Origin: Streptomyces sp. CB01373
GTDB lineage: Bacteria > Actinomycetota > Actinomycetes > Streptomycetales > Streptomycetaceae
Direction: 5' to 3'
Assembly: GCF_002803075.1 (NCBI RefSeq)
Contig: NZ_NNBK01000009.1
Span: 43,387-101,685, forward strand
DNA: 58,299 nt
How positions within the stretch are numbered: position 1 is the first letter of the stretch; each line of letters starts with the position of its first letter. A program made the position numbers and the translations under genes. This document shows positions 38,014 to 47,203 of the stretch, piece by piece. The notes below the pieces were generated by a model that saw only the letters and a program-made list of their open reading frames with translations, was not told the DNA's origin and ran no database searches.

Positions 38014-38484
38014 ATGAACCGACGCCGGCGCAAGAAGCTCTCCCGGCATCTCGTCGACGCGGCCATGATGGGTCACACCGCCCGCGCGGAGGCGCTGTTG
38101 CGGCTCGGGGCCGATCCGGAGCGAGCGGACAGGGAGGGCACCACTCCGCTCTACGCGGCGTCCGTGCAAGGGGATGCCGAGACGGTCCGGCTGATTCTCG
38201 CGGCCGGGGCCTGTCCGGACACCGAGAGCGGGCGCGGGTCGGAGGGCACGCCCCTGTGCGCGGCCGCCTGCTGGGGGCACACCGAGACGGTGCGCGAACT
38301 GCTGGCGCACGGTGCCGATCCGAATCTCCGTGAGGATCACGGCACGGGCCGTACGCCCCTGGAGTGGGCGGTGGCCGATTCCCATGCCGAGACCGTCGCC
38401 CTTCTCGTCGCGGCGGGATCCACCCACCGCGGCGAACCAGAGCCGGGGCCCGTTACGACGACGCCCGCACCACCAGTTCCGTAG
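38014..38484 (+). CDS. Ankyrin-repeat protein
   Basis: The 156-residue soluble protein is made of about four ankyrin repeats. They are recognisable from GTTPLYAASVQGDAETVRLILAAGA, GTPLCAAACWGHTETVRELLAHGADPN and RTPLEWAVADSHAETVALLVAAG (about residues 42-140), preceded by a basic MNRRRRKK start. It is probably a protein-protein interaction module, and the partner is unknown. Its 3' end overlaps the convergent LacI-type gene by 32 bp. Confidence 0.88.
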   Translation: MNRRRRKKLSRHLVDAAMMGHTARAEALLRLGADPERADREGTTPLYAASVQGDAETVRLILAAGACPDTESGRGSEGTPLCAAACWGHTETVRELLAHGADPNLREDHGTGRTPLEWAVADSHAETVALLVAAGSTHRGEPEPGPVTTTPAPPVP

Positions 38485-39508
38485 GCAGCACGAGTTGCCT
38501 GCGTTCCAGCCCGCGGGACACCGCCGGGCGGCGGTCGGCGATCTCGTTCAGCAGGAGGTCGATCATCGCGCGGCCCATCTCCTCGATGGGCTGGCGGACG
38601 CTGCTCAGGGGCGGGTCCATGTGGCGGGCTATGGCGGAGTCGTCGTAGCCGACGAGGGCCACGTCGTCGGGGATGCGGCGGCCCGCCTCGCGCAGCACCT
38701 GGCGGGCGCCGGCGGCCGTGACGTCGGAGGCGGCGAAGACGGCGTCCAGGTCGGGGCGGTGGGCCAGCAGGCGCGTCATCGCGCGGCGGCCGCCGCCCTC
38801 GGTGAAGTCACCCTGCGCCACGAGGAGTTCGTCCACCTCGTGGCCCGCGTCGCGCAGGGCGGCGCGGTAGCCGTCGACGCGGCGCTGGGCACCGTAGACG
38901 TCCAGGTGGCCGGTGATGTGGGCGACGGTGCGGCAGCCGTGGGCCAGCAGGTGCTCCACGGCGGAGCGGGCGCCTCCGTAGTTGTCGGAGTCCACCGAGG
39001 TCAGGGTCTCGCCCGCCGACCGCGGACCGCTGATCACGGCCGGGATCTCCAACTGGGACAGCATGTCCGGCAGCGGGTCGTCGGCGTGCACGGAGACCAG
39101 CAGGACGCCGTCCACCCGGTGCGCGGCCAGGTACTGGGCCAGCCGCTGCCGCTTCTGGTCGCTGCCGGCGAAGATCAGCAGCAACTGCATCTCCGTGTCC
39201 GACAGTCCGGCGCCGACACCCCGCAGCATGTCCGAGAAGTACGGCTCGGCGAAGAAGCGGGTCTCCGGCTCGGGTACCACGAGGGCGATCGCGTCGGTGC
39301 GGTTGGCGGCGAGGGCGCGGGCGGCCGTGTTGGGGACGTAGCCGAGTTCGGCGACCGCGGCCTCGACCGCGGCCCGGGTGGCGTCGCTGACCCGGGGCGA
39401 GCCGTTGATCACCCGTGAGACGGTGCCCCGGCCGACGCCGGCCCGCGCGGCGACCTCTTCGAGGGTCGGCCGACCGCCGCTCCGGCCCCGCGCTCCGTGG
39501 CCTGTCAT
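38453..39508 (-). CDS. cebR: LacI-family repressor of the cellobiose operon (CebR-like)
   Basis: The 351-residue protein has an N-terminal LacI helix-turn-helix with a hinge helix (TLEEVAARAGVGRGTVSRVINGSPRVSDATR at about 15-45, then PNTAARALA). A periplasmic-binding-like sugar domain follows. It diverges from the cellobiose ABC transporter genes. CebR of Streptomyces binds TGGGAGCGCTCCCA and is released by cellobiose. That exact site lies in the shared intergenic region, and a near copy sits at bglC. The ortholog assignment rests on synteny and the operator. Confidence 0.92.
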   Translation of the reverse strand: MTGHGARGRSGGRPTLEEVAARAGVGRGTVSRVINGSPRVSDATRAAVEAAVAELGYVPNTAARALAANRTDAIALVVPEPETRFFAEPYFSDMLRGVGAGLSDTEMQLLLIFAGSDQKRQRLAQYLAAHRVDGVLLVSVHADDPLPDMLSQLEIPAVISGPRSAGETLTSVDSDNYGGARSAVEHLLAHGCRTVAHITGHLDVYGAQRRVDGYRAALRDAGHEVDELLVAQGDFTEGGGRRAMTRLLAHRPDLDAVFAASDVTAAGARQVLREAGRRIPDDVALVGYDDSAIARHMDPPLSSVRQPIEEMGRAMIDLLLNEIADRRPAVSRGLERRQLVLPTELVVRASS

Positions 39509-39872
39509 TGGCTCCGCCTTTCCGCCGTCGAAACCGCCTTGGCCTGGAATGTAACAGTCTCCCGAGAACGCACGCCGTGCCCGGGGCCGCCGCGGCGGCC
39601 TCCGGGGAAGGAGCGGCTCCGCATGTCCGGGACGCGAACCTCACTCTCCCGCGTTAGCTAACAGGCCGATAACTGAACGCATTTGTCCTCGCTCACACCC
39701 TTGACACCCCCGCTCGAACCCGCGACTCTTCAACACATCACTGGTGGGAGCGCTCCCACAGTACCTGACACATACACAACCCGCACGTTCCCCGCCCGAG
39801 CCGCAGCGAGTAAAACGGGCCCAACATGCAGTTGGCCGGGGGGTCGGCACGTCAGGGCAACAGGAGGACGCA
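39509..39872. other. 364-bp cebR/cebE divergent regulatory region
   Basis: No gene is seen. A TTGACA hexamer at 39701-39706 is followed 17 bp later by GACTCT, a possible cebE promoter. The CebR box lies just downstream of the expected start point. The leader from there to cebE is about 115 nt and ends in CAGGAGG. Confidence 0.6.
39745..39758. promoter_or_regulatory. CebR box (perfect) upstream of cebE
   Basis: TGGGAGCGCTCCCA is the perfect 14-bp palindrome bound by CebR. It is placed to block transcription of cebEFG just downstream of a plausible promoter. Confidence 0.93.
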
Positions 39873-41237
39873 ATGCGAGCACGTTTCCTCGCCCATTCTC
39901 GGCTTCGTCCGAGTGGGGGCACACCCATCGCCCGCAAGGCGGTGGTCCTGGCGGCAGCCGCGTCGCTGGGGGCCGGACTGCTGGCCGGCTGCTCCAGCGA
40001 CAGCGGAGGCGAGTCCGGCTCGTCCGGCGGCAGTGGCAACGGCGGTGACAAGGTCACGATCACCTTGGGGCTCTTCGGCACCATGGGCTTCAAGGAGGCC
40101 GGCCTCTACACCGAGTACGAGAAGCTGCACTCCAACATCAGGATCCAGGAGAACGTCACCGAGCGCAATGAGAACTACTACCCGGCGCTCGTCAACCATC
40201 TGACCACCAACAGCGGCCTGATGGACGTCCAGGCCATCGAAGTCGGCAACATCGCCGAGGTCGTCGGCACCCAGGGGGCCAAGTTCGAGGACCTCTCCAA
40301 GGTCTCGGGCGTGGACAAGAGCAACTGGCTGGACTGGAAGTGGCAGCAGGCCACCACCAAGGACGACCAGACCATCGGCCTCGGCACCGACATCGGCCCG
40401 ATGGCGATCTGCTACCGCAAGGACCTCTTCGAGCAGGCCGGTCTGCCCACCGACCGCGAGGAGGTCGGCAAGCTCTGGGCGGGCGACTGGAACAAGTTCG
40501 TCGCGGCGGGCGAGACGTTCAAGAAGAAGGCGCCCAGCGGCACCTACTTCATGGACTCCCCCGGCGGTCTGATCAACGCGATCCTCAGCAGTGAGAAGGA
40601 GAAGTTCTACGACGCCTCCGGCGAGGTCATCTACAAGAAGAACCCCGCCGTCAAGTCCGCCTTCAACCTGACGGCCAAGGCCGCCCAGGAGGGCCTGCTC
40701 CAGTCGCAGACGCAGTTCCAGCCGGCCTGGGACCAGACGATCGCGAACAGCAAGTTCGCCACCGTCGCCTGCCCGCCGTGGATGCTCGGCACCATCAAGG
40801 GCAAGTCGAAGCCGGACGCGGCCGGCAAGTGGGACGTGGCCGTGCCGCCGAAGGGCGGCAACTGGGGCGGTTCCTTCCTGGCCGTGCCCAAGAGCGGCAA
40901 GCACGTGAAGGAGGCGACGGACTTCATCACCTGGTTGACGGCTCCCGAGCAGCAGGCGAAGCTGTTCGCCGTCCAGGGCAGCTTCCCGAGCGCGCCGGGC
41001 GCGTACACCATGCCGGCGGTGACCGACGCGAAGAACGAGATGACCGGTGACGCGCCCATCGGCAAGATCTTCGCCGAGGCCGCCAAGTCCATCCCGGTCC
41101 AGGTGATCGGCCCGAAGGACCAGATCGTCCAGCAGGGCCTGACGGACAACGGTGTCTTCCTCGTGACGAAGGGCAAGTCGCCCGCCGACGCGTGGACGAC
41201 GGCCACCAAGACCATCGACAACAACCTGGAGAAGTGA
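39873..41237 (+). CDS. cebE: Cellobiose-binding lipoprotein of an ABC importer
   Basis: The 454-residue extracellular solute-binding protein (family 1) has a signal peptide ending in lipobox LAGC (Cys at about residue 46), then a Gly/Ser linker and the substrate domain. In S. griseus and S. reticuli CebE binds cellobiose and cellotriose. ATG 39873 follows GGAGG by 6 bp. It is the first gene of cebEFG. No ATPase gene is present, as expected because the Ceb system borrows the general ATPase MsiK encoded elsewhere. Confidence 0.93.
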   Translation: MRARFLAHSRLRPSGGTPIARKAVVLAAAASLGAGLLAGCSSDSGGESGSSGGSGNGGDKVTITLGLFGTMGFKEAGLYTEYEKLHSNIRIQENVTERNENYYPALVNHLTTNSGLMDVQAIEVGNIAEVVGTQGAKFEDLSKVSGVDKSNWLDWKWQQATTKDDQTIGLGTDIGPMAICYRKDLFEQAGLPTDREEVGKLWAGDWNKFVAAGETFKKKAPSGTYFMDSPGGLINAILSSEKEKFYDASGEVIYKKNPAVKSAFNLTAKAAQEGLLQSQTQFQPAWDQTIANSKFATVACPPWMLGTIKGKSKPDAAGKWDVAVPPKGGNWGGSFLAVPKSGKHVKEATDFITWLTAPEQQAKLFAVQGSFPSAPGAYTMPAVTDAKNEMTGDAPIGKIFAEAAKSIPVQVIGPKDQIVQQGLTDNGVFLVTKGKSPADAWTTATKTIDNNLEK

Positions 41238-41242
41238 CCGGT

Positions 41243-42253
41243 ATGGCCACCCGGCACGACACCGCCGCGCCCCCCGAGGAGGGGGGCGCGGCCCCGGGCC
41301 GCCCGGCGGAGACCGACGCCGCCGACGCGGAGCACCGGCGCCGGGCACGGCAGTCCCGGCGCTGGCAGCGGGACATGCGGTGGAGCCCGTACGCGTTCGT
41401 CTCGCCGTTCTTCCTCCTGTTCGTCGCCTTCGGGCTGTTCCCGCTGATCTACACCGCGTGGGCCTCGCTGCACACGGTGGAGCTGACGGCGCCGACCGAC
41501 ATGGAATGGGCCGGGCTGCGCAACTACACCCGGATCTTCGACGACGAGTTCTTCTGGAACGCGGCGCGCAACACCCTGACCATCGGTATCATCTCCACGG
41601 TCCCGCAGCTGCTGATGGCGATGGGCCTGGCGCACATCCTCAACTACCGGCTGCGCGCCACGACGTTCTACCGGGTCGCGATGCTCGCGCCGTACGCGAC
41701 CTCGATCGCCGCCGCCTCGCTGGTCTTCGTGCTGCTCTTCGGCCGCGACTACGGGATGATCAACTGGGTGCTGCACTCGGTCGGCTTCGACAACGTCGAC
41801 TGGCAGAACGACAAGTGGCCCTCCCAGATAGCCGTATCCACGATCATCATCTGGCGCTGGACGGGCTACAACGCGCTGATCTACCTCGCGGCGATGCAGG
41901 CCATCCCGAACGACCTGTACGAGTCGGCGGCCCTGGACGGCGCCAACCGGTTCCGGCAGTTCTTCCACGTCACCCTTCCGCAGCTGCGCCCGACCATCCT
42001 GTTCACCGCCGTGGTGTCGACCATCGGCGCCAGCCAGGTCTTCGGCGAGCCGCTGCTGTTCGACGCCAACAAGGGCGCCTCCGGCGGTGCCGAGCACCAG
42101 TTCCAGACGCTGGGTCTGTACCTGTACGAGCAGGGCTGGGTGAACCAGCACCTGGGCCGGGCCTCCGCGATCGCCTGGACGATGTTCCTGATCCTGATCG
42201 TGATCGGCGTGGTCAACTACGTCATCTCGCGCCGGCTGCGCGCCAGTAGTTAA
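41243..42253 (+). CDS. cebF: Cellobiose ABC importer permease 1
   Basis: The 336-residue membrane protein has six transmembrane segments after a charged 50-residue N-terminus. The permease EAA loop is YESAALDGANRFRQFFHVTLPQLRPTI (about 229-255). It follows cebE by 5 bp and forms a heterodimer with CebG. ATG 41243 was chosen, since upstream in-frame starts lie within cebE. Confidence 0.93.
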   Translation: MATRHDTAAPPEEGGAAPGRPAETDAADAEHRRRARQSRRWQRDMRWSPYAFVSPFFLLFVAFGLFPLIYTAWASLHTVELTAPTDMEWAGLRNYTRIFDDEFFWNAARNTLTIGIISTVPQLLMAMGLAHILNYRLRATTFYRVAMLAPYATSIAAASLVFVLLFGRDYGMINWVLHSVGFDNVDWQNDKWPSQIAVSTIIIWRWTGYNALIYLAAMQAIPNDLYESAALDGANRFRQFFHVTLPQLRPTILFTAVVSTIGASQVFGEPLLFDANKGASGGAEHQFQTLGLYLYEQGWVNQHLGRASAIAWTMFLILIVIGVVNYVISRRLRASS

Positions 42254-42265
42254 GGAGTACCGGCC

Positions 42266-43171
42266 GTGACGACGACGACCCTGACCGAACCCGAGACGCC
42301 GACCGACGCGCCCCGCCGGACGCGCCGGCCCAAGGCCGCCCGCGCGGGCGGACAACTGCACGCCGGCCCGATCGCCTACGTGATCCTGGCCCTGTTCACC
42401 ATCGGCTCGCTGTTCCCGCTGGTGTGGACGGCGATCGCCGCCTCCCGGAACAACAACCGGCTGGCGCAGACCCCGCCGCCCTTCTGGTTCGGCTCGAACC
42501 TGACGCACAACCTCCAGGTCGCCTGGACGGACGCCAATCTGGGCAAGGCCTTCGTCAACACCACGATCGTGGCGGGGACCTCCGCGGCGACGGTCGTGTT
42601 CCTGTCGACGATCGCCGGCTTCGCCTTCGCCAAGCTGCGCTTCAAGGGCCGGGGCGCGCTGATGCTGATCGTGATCGGCACGATGATGGTGCCGCCGCAG
42701 CTCAGCATCATCCCGCTGTACATGATGGTGGCCAAGCTGGACTGGACCGACCAGTTGCAGGCAGTGATCCTGCCGTCGCTGGTCAGCGCGTTCGGTGTGT
42801 TCTTCATGCGGCAGTACCTGCTTCAGGCGCTGCCGGACGAGATCATCGAGGCCGCCCGGGTGGACGGCGCGAGCAGTTGGCGTGTGGTGTGGCACGTGGT
42901 GTTCCCGGCGGCGCGACCCGCGATGGCCGTGCTGGGGATGCTGATGTTCGTGCAGACCTGGAACGACTTCCTGTGGCCCTTCCTGGTCCTGACCCAGACC
43001 GGCAACCCGACCGTGCAGGTCGCCCTCGCGGGCCTGGGCCGCGGCTACACCCCCGACCAGTCCCTGATCATGGCGGGCGCGCTGCTCGGCACACTGCCGC
43101 TGCTGCTGGTCTTCGCGATCTTCGGCAAGCAGATCGTGGGCGGCATCATGCAGGGCGCGGTCAAGGGCTGA
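42266..43171 (+). CDS. cebG: Cellobiose ABC importer permease 2
   Basis: The 301-residue membrane protein has six transmembrane segments. Its EAA loop is IIEAARVDGASSWRVVWHVVFPAARPA (about 193-219). GTG 42266 follows AAGGAG. It partners CebF. A 255-bp gap separates it from bglC. Confidence 0.93.
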   Translation: MTTTTLTEPETPTDAPRRTRRPKAARAGGQLHAGPIAYVILALFTIGSLFPLVWTAIAASRNNNRLAQTPPPFWFGSNLTHNLQVAWTDANLGKAFVNTTIVAGTSAATVVFLSTIAGFAFAKLRFKGRGALMLIVIGTMMVPPQLSIIPLYMMVAKLDWTDQLQAVILPSLVSAFGVFFMRQYLLQALPDEIIEAARVDGASSWRVVWHVVFPAARPAMAVLGMLMFVQTWNDFLWPFLVLTQTGNPTVQVALAGLGRGYTPDQSLIMAGALLGTLPLLLVFAIFGKQIVGGIMQGAVKG

Positions 43172-43296
43172 CGCCCGCGACCGGTCCGCACCGGCCCGCG
43201 ACTGTCCTCGCGGCGCCCGCGGCCCGTCCGCGTCCGCGCGTCGGCCCGGCCGCCGCGCACGCCCCGCCTGTCCCGGGGCCGGGTCACCGTGGTCCC

Positions 43297-43386
43297 GGCC
43301 CCTCGCCTTCCCGTTCCCTCCGTCCCCTCCATCCCTTTTCCCTGCTTCCCTCTGCCCACATCGATCCCTGTCCACCCTCCCCTTTC
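43297..43386 (+). other. Pyrimidine-rich tract between cebG and bglC
   Basis: Over about 90 bp the plus strand is nearly all C and T, with very few G. Its RNA would be C-rich and unstructured, the property of Rho-utilisation sites. It could limit read-through from cebEFG into bglC. This is inference from composition only. Confidence 0.4.
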
Positions 43387-43413
43387 GAATCGTCGGTCTT
43401 TCACGACCACCTA

Positions 43414-43427
43414 TGGGAGCGCTTCCA
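43414..43427. promoter_or_regulatory. CebR box overlapping the bglC ribosome site and start codon
   Basis: TGGGAGCGCTTCCA differs from the perfect CebR box by one base. Its GGGAG is also the bglC Shine-Dalgarno, and its last A is the first base of the ATG start codon. Confidence 0.85.
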
Positions 43428-44863
43428 TGTCTGAGTCCGCACAGCCGGTGACCCCGGTGACCTTTCCGCCCGCATTCCTCTGGGGCGCCGCGACCTCCGC
43501 GTACCAGATCGAGGGGGCGGTGCGGGAGGACGGCCGCACGCCCTCGATCTGGGACACCTTCAGCCATACCCCGGGCAAGACCGCCGGAGGTGAGACCGGT
43601 GACATCGCTGTCGACCACTACCACCGCTACCGCGACGACGTGGCCCTGATGGCGGACCTGGGCCTGAAGGCCTACCGCTTCTCCATCTCCTGGCCACGGG
43701 TGCAGCCCACCGGCCGGGGCCCCGCCGTCCAGGTGGGCCTGGACTTCTACCGCCGTCTCGTGGACGAGCTCCTGAACCACGGGATCAAGCCGGCGGTCAC
43801 CCTCTACCACTGGGACCTGCCGCAGGAACTGGAGGACGCGGGCGGCTGGCCCGAGCGCGAGACCGCGCTGCGCTTCGCGGAGTACGCGCAGATCGTCGGT
43901 GAGGCGCTCGGCGACCGGGTGGAGCAGTGGATCACCCTCAACGAGCCATGGTGCACCGCCTTCCTGGGCTACGGCTCCGGGGTGCACGCCCCGGGCCGCA
44001 CCGAGCCCGCGGCCACGCTGCGCGCGGCCCACCACCTGAACCTGGCCCACGGCCTGGGCACGCAGGCGCTGCGGTCGGTGATGCCGGCCCGCAACTCGGT
44101 CGCGGTCAGCCTCAACTCCTCGGTGGTCCGCACCGTCTCACAGGACCCCGCGGACCTGGCGGCGGCCCAGAAGATCGACGACCTGGCCAACGGGATCTTC
44201 CACGGCCCGATGCTGCACGGCGCGTACCCGGCCACGCTGCTGGAGGCGACCTCCTCCCTCACGGACTGGTCCTTCGTCCAGGACGGCGATGTGCGCACCG
44301 CCCACCAGCCGCTGGACGCGCTCGGCCTCAACTACTACACGCCGGCCCTGGTGTCGGCGGCGGACACGACGCTGGAGGGTCCGCGGGCCGACGGCCACGG
44401 GGCGAGCGAGCACTCGCCGTGGCCCGGCGCGGACGACGTGGCGTTCCACCAGACGCCGGGCGACCGCACCGAGATGGGCTGGACGATCGACCCGAGCGGC
44501 CTGCACGAGCTGATCATGCGCTACTCCCGCGAGGCACCGGGGCTGGCCCTGTACGTCACCGAGAACGGCGCCGCCTACGACGACAAGGTGGACGCCGACG
44601 GCCGCGTGCACGACCCGGAGCGCGTCGCCTACCTGCACTCGCACCTGGCGGCGGTGCGCAGGGCCATCACGGACGGCGCGGACGTCCGCGGGTACTACCT
44701 GTGGTCCCTGATGGACAACTTCGAGTGGGCCTACGGGTACAGCAAGCGGTTCGGCGCGGTCTACGTCGACTACAGCACCCTCGCCCGGATCCCGAAGTCC
44801 AGCGCCCACTGGTACGGCAAGGCCGCCCGCACCGGGGAGCTGCCGTCGCCGGACGCCGTCTGA
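43427..44863 (+). CDS. bglC: Intracellular beta-glucosidase (GH1), cellobiose hydrolysis
   Basis: The 478-residue GH1 TIM-barrel enzyme hydrolyses imported cellobiose to glucose. The acid/base Glu is in ITLNEPWC (about 167-174) and the nucleophile Glu in YVTENGAAY (about 377-385). [15 protein letters not shown] at the N-terminus is the family signature. There is no signal peptide, so it is cytoplasmic. It lies downstream of cebEFG, and its start overlaps a CebR box. Confidence 0.95.
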   Translation: MSESAQPVTPVTFPPAFLWGAATSAYQIEGAVREDGRTPSIWDTFSHTPGKTAGGETGDIAVDHYHRYRDDVALMADLGLKAYRFSISWPRVQPTGRGPAVQVGLDFYRRLVDELLNHGIKPAVTLYHWDLPQELEDAGGWPERETALRFAEYAQIVGEALGDRVEQWITLNEPWCTAFLGYGSGVHAPGRTEPAATLRAAHHLNLAHGLGTQALRSVMPARNSVAVSLNSSVVRTVSQDPADLAAAQKIDDLANGIFHGPMLHGAYPATLLEATSSLTDWSFVQDGDVRTAHQPLDALGLNYYTPALVSAADTTLEGPRADGHGASEHSPWPGADDVAFHQTPGDRTEMGWTIDPSGLHELIMRYSREAPGLALYVTENGAAYDDKVDADGRVHDPERVAYLHSHLAAVRRAITDGADVRGYYLWSLMDNFEWAYGYSKRFGAVYVDYSTLARIPKSSAHWYGKAARTGELPSPDAV

Positions 44864-44883
44864 CGGCCCGTCCGGCCCACAGC

Positions 44884-44921
44884 GCGTCCCGGCCGGCTCG
44901 GGGGTGAACCGGCCGGGACGC
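44884..44921. terminator. bglC terminator hairpin
   Basis: A perfect 13-bp stem (GCGTCCCGGCCGG and its complement) has a 12-base loop and is followed by CTTTCCC, 20 bp after the bglC stop. Confidence 0.85.
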
Positions 44922-44929
44922 TTTCCCCC

Positions 44930-44962
44930 CTGAGCGGCCGCACGGTGGGAGCGGCCGCTCAG
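44930..44962. terminator. Second hairpin, overlapping the sensor kinase stop
   Basis: A perfect 12-bp stem CTGAGCGGCCGC with its complement and a 9-base loop ends on the stop codon of the convergent histidine kinase gene. It probably terminates that gene. Confidence 0.75.
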
Positions 44963-46362
44963 GGAAGGGACCGGGTACGGCCGAGGCGTGCGGCCGATCT
45001 GCCCGGCCGGCGGCGGCGCACCGCTCCCCGGTGTCCTGACCGGACCGGGGAGCGTGCGTCGAGCTGGATCCAGATCCGCACCTCCGTGCCGCCGAGCACG
45101 GAGGAGCCGATCCGCACGTCCCCGCCGGTGGACTCCGCGAGCCGGCGCACGATGTCCAGGCCGAGTCCCGTGGAGCCGTCGTTCCCCGAACCGCGCCCGC
45201 GCAGTATCGCCGCGTCCGGGTCGGGTATGCCCGGTCCGGCGTCGGAGACCAGCACGATCACCGCGTCGTCGCCGTTGTGCACGTCGACGGCGAACGCGGT
45301 GCCCTCGGCGGTGTGCCGGAAGACGTTGCCGAGCAGGGCGTCCAGCGCGGCCGCGAGGTCGGCGCGGGCCACGGGTATGCGCACCGGCCGCTCGATCCCG
45401 GCCAGCCGCCACTTGCGGCCCTCGTCCTCGGCGAGCGCCGACCAGAACTCCATCCGCTCACGGACGACTTCGGCCGCGTCGCACCCGGCGCCCGGACCGG
45501 CGGCCGCCGTCTGCGGCTTGGCCTCCCGGGCGGTGCGGATGATCGTGTCGACCTCCCGCTCCAGCTGGGCGACCGCCGTCCGGGTCTGCTCGGCGGCGGG
45601 CCCGTCTCCGAGCGAGGCCGCGTTCAGGCGCAGCACGGTCAGCGGCGTACGCAGCCGGTGGGACAGGTCGGCCGCCAATTCGCGTTCGTTCGCGAGCAGT
45701 TGGACGACCTGGTCGGCCATGGAGTTGAACGCGACGGCCGCGAGCCGCAGTTCGGTCGGCCCGTCCTCGGGCACCCGGGCGCCCAGCCTGCCCTCGCCCA
45801 GTTCGTGTGCGCCCTCGGCCAGCCGCTGCGCGGGCCGCACCATCCGTACGCCGAGCCGGTCGGCGACGGCGACCGAGCCGACGACGAGCGCCGCGCCCAC
45901 GCCGGCGAGCACCGCCCAGGCCGTGCCCACGCCCTTGCCGACCTCGGCCTCGGGGACGTAGACCTCGACGACCGCGATGGCGCCGGAGCTCAGCGCGACC
46001 GGCTGGAGCAGCGTGGATCCGCCGGGTACGTCGGCGGTGGAGGCGCGGCCCGTCCGCCGCACGGTCGCGACGTCCTCGCCGGTGGCCCGGGCACGGCCGA
46101 TCTCGACGGGAGCGGCGCCGTCGACGGCCGGTACGTGCACGGCCATCCGGGCGTCGGAGCCGGCCGAGGCGACGACCCGCTCCAACGGCTCGCGCTCGGT
46201 GGTGATGGACAGGGCGGGCGCGACCGCCGCGGCCTGGCGCTCGGCGTTGGAGAAGGCGCGGTCCCGGGCCATCTCCTGGATGACCAGGGCGAGCGGGACG
46301 GCGAAGGCGATCACGACCATCGTGGTGACCGCGAGGCAGACCTTGACCAGTGCCCATCTCAT
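44959..46362 (-). CDS. Sensor histidine kinase
   Basis: The 467-residue kinase has two membrane segments (about residues 5-27 and 147-170) around an extracellular sensor of roughly 120 residues, then a HAMP domain. The phosphoacceptor His is in ADLSHRLRTPLTVLRLNA. The N box is GNVFRHT, and the ATP-binding motifs are VSDAGPGIP and GSTGLGLDIV. ATG 46362 overlaps the regulator stop (ATGA). The ligand is unknown. Confidence 0.93.
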   Translation of the reverse strand: MRWALVKVCLAVTTMVVIAFAVPLALVIQEMARDRAFSNAERQAAAVAPALSITTEREPLERVVASAGSDARMAVHVPAVDGAAPVEIGRARATGEDVATVRRTGRASTADVPGGSTLLQPVALSSGAIAVVEVYVPEAEVGKGVGTAWAVLAGVGAALVVGSVAVADRLGVRMVRPAQRLAEGAHELGEGRLGARVPEDGPTELRLAAVAFNSMADQVVQLLANERELAADLSHRLRTPLTVLRLNAASLGDGPAAEQTRTAVAQLEREVDTIIRTAREAKPQTAAAGPGAGCDAAEVVRERMEFWSALAEDEGRKWRLAGIERPVRIPVARADLAAALDALLGNVFRHTAEGTAFAVDVHNGDDAVIVLVSDAGPGIPDPDAAILRGRGSGNDGSTGLGLDIVRRLAESTGGDVRIGSSVLGGTEVRIWIQLDARSPVRSGHRGAVRRRRPGRSAARLGRTRSLP

Positions 46363-47063
46363 CGCGGCGGCTCCCCTCCGGGCGGCTCCAGCTTCACGCC
46401 CACACCCCGAAGGGTGTGCAGATAGCGGGGCCGGGCGGCGGTCTCGCCCAACTTCCGCCTGAGCCAGGACAGATGGACGTCTATCGTCTGGTCGTCGCCG
46501 TAGGACTGCCGCCACACCTCGGCGAGCAGCTCCTTGCGCGCCACGACCACTCCCGGCCGTCCGGCGAGGAAGGCGAGCAGGTCGAACTCGCGGCGGGTCA
46601 GGTCCAGCCGCACGCCGTCCAACTCGGCCTGGCGGCGCAGCGGGTCGACGGTCAGGCCGCCGACCCGGAGCACGGTGGACGGCGGCTGCCCGCCGGTGGC
46701 GGAGCGGGCCCGGCGCAGCACGGCGGCCATGCGCGCGGACAGGTGCTCGACGGAGAACGGCTTGGTCAGGTAGTCGTCCGCCCCGGCGTTGAGCAGCCGG
46801 ACGATCTCCGCCTCGTCGTCCCGGGCGGTGGCGATGATGACGGGCACGTCGGTGATGCCGCGCAGCATCTTCAGCGCCTCGGAGCCGTCCAGATCGGGCA
46901 GTCCGAGGTCCAGTACGACCAGGTCGAAGCGGAGGTGGGCGACCTCGCGCAGCGCTTCGAGCGCCGTGCCGACGCTGCGCACGGTGTGCGAGGCGTCGGT
47001 CAGGTGCCGGATGAGCGCGGAGCGCACGAACGGGTCGTCCTCGACCACGAGAACACTTGCCAT
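46359..47063 (-). CDS. OmpR/PhoB-type response regulator
   Basis: The 234-residue regulator has a receiver domain with the acidic pair EDD near the start, the phosphoacceptor Asp in VVLDLGLPDLDG and the conserved Lys in LTKPFS. A C-terminal winged helix (RREFDLLAFLAGRPGVVVARKELL, QTIDVHLSWLRRKLGE) follows. It is translated ahead of the sensor kinase with a 4-bp overlap. Two DnaA-box-like sequences lie in its promoter region. ATG 47063 was chosen over an upstream in-frame extension that lacks domain content. Confidence 0.94.
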   Translation of the reverse strand: MASVLVVEDDPFVRSALIRHLTDASHTVRSVGTALEALREVAHLRFDLVVLDLGLPDLDGSEALKMLRGITDVPVIIATARDDEAEIVRLLNAGADDYLTKPFSVEHLSARMAAVLRRARSATGGQPPSTVLRVGGLTVDPLRRQAELDGVRLDLTRREFDLLAFLAGRPGVVVARKELLAEVWRQSYGDDQTIDVHLSWLRRKLGETAARPRYLHTLRGVGVKLEPPGGEPPR

Positions 47064-47104
47064 GCGCCGCACCGTACGCCATGCGGGCGGACCCGGCCGG
47101 GGCC

Positions 47105-47113
47105 TGTGGACAA
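47105..47113. promoter_or_regulatory. DnaA-box match 1
   Basis: TGTGGACAA is the complement of TTGTCCACA, the DnaA box preferred in Streptomyces. It lies 42 bp upstream of the response regulator start. Confidence 0.55.
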
Positions 47114-47135
47114 CTCCGCCCGGGCTCCGGCCGCC

Positions 47136-47144
47136 TGTGGACAA
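47136..47144. promoter_or_regulatory. DnaA-box match 2
   Basis: This is a second perfect TGTGGACAA in the same orientation, 31 bp (about three helical turns) from the first. The match is part of a shared CCTGTGGACAAC. Confidence 0.55.
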
Positions 47145-47203
47145 CGTCACCCCGGCCGGCGTTCCCGCGACACCATGGGAACGGGTGGGGCAGGATGGCG
47201 GCG

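Noticed and set aside
40631..44050. An 1139-residue minus-strand reading frame across cebEFG and bglC
   Set aside because: It is the antisense shadow of four well-defined genes, with His/Arg/Gln-rich composition and no recognisable domain.
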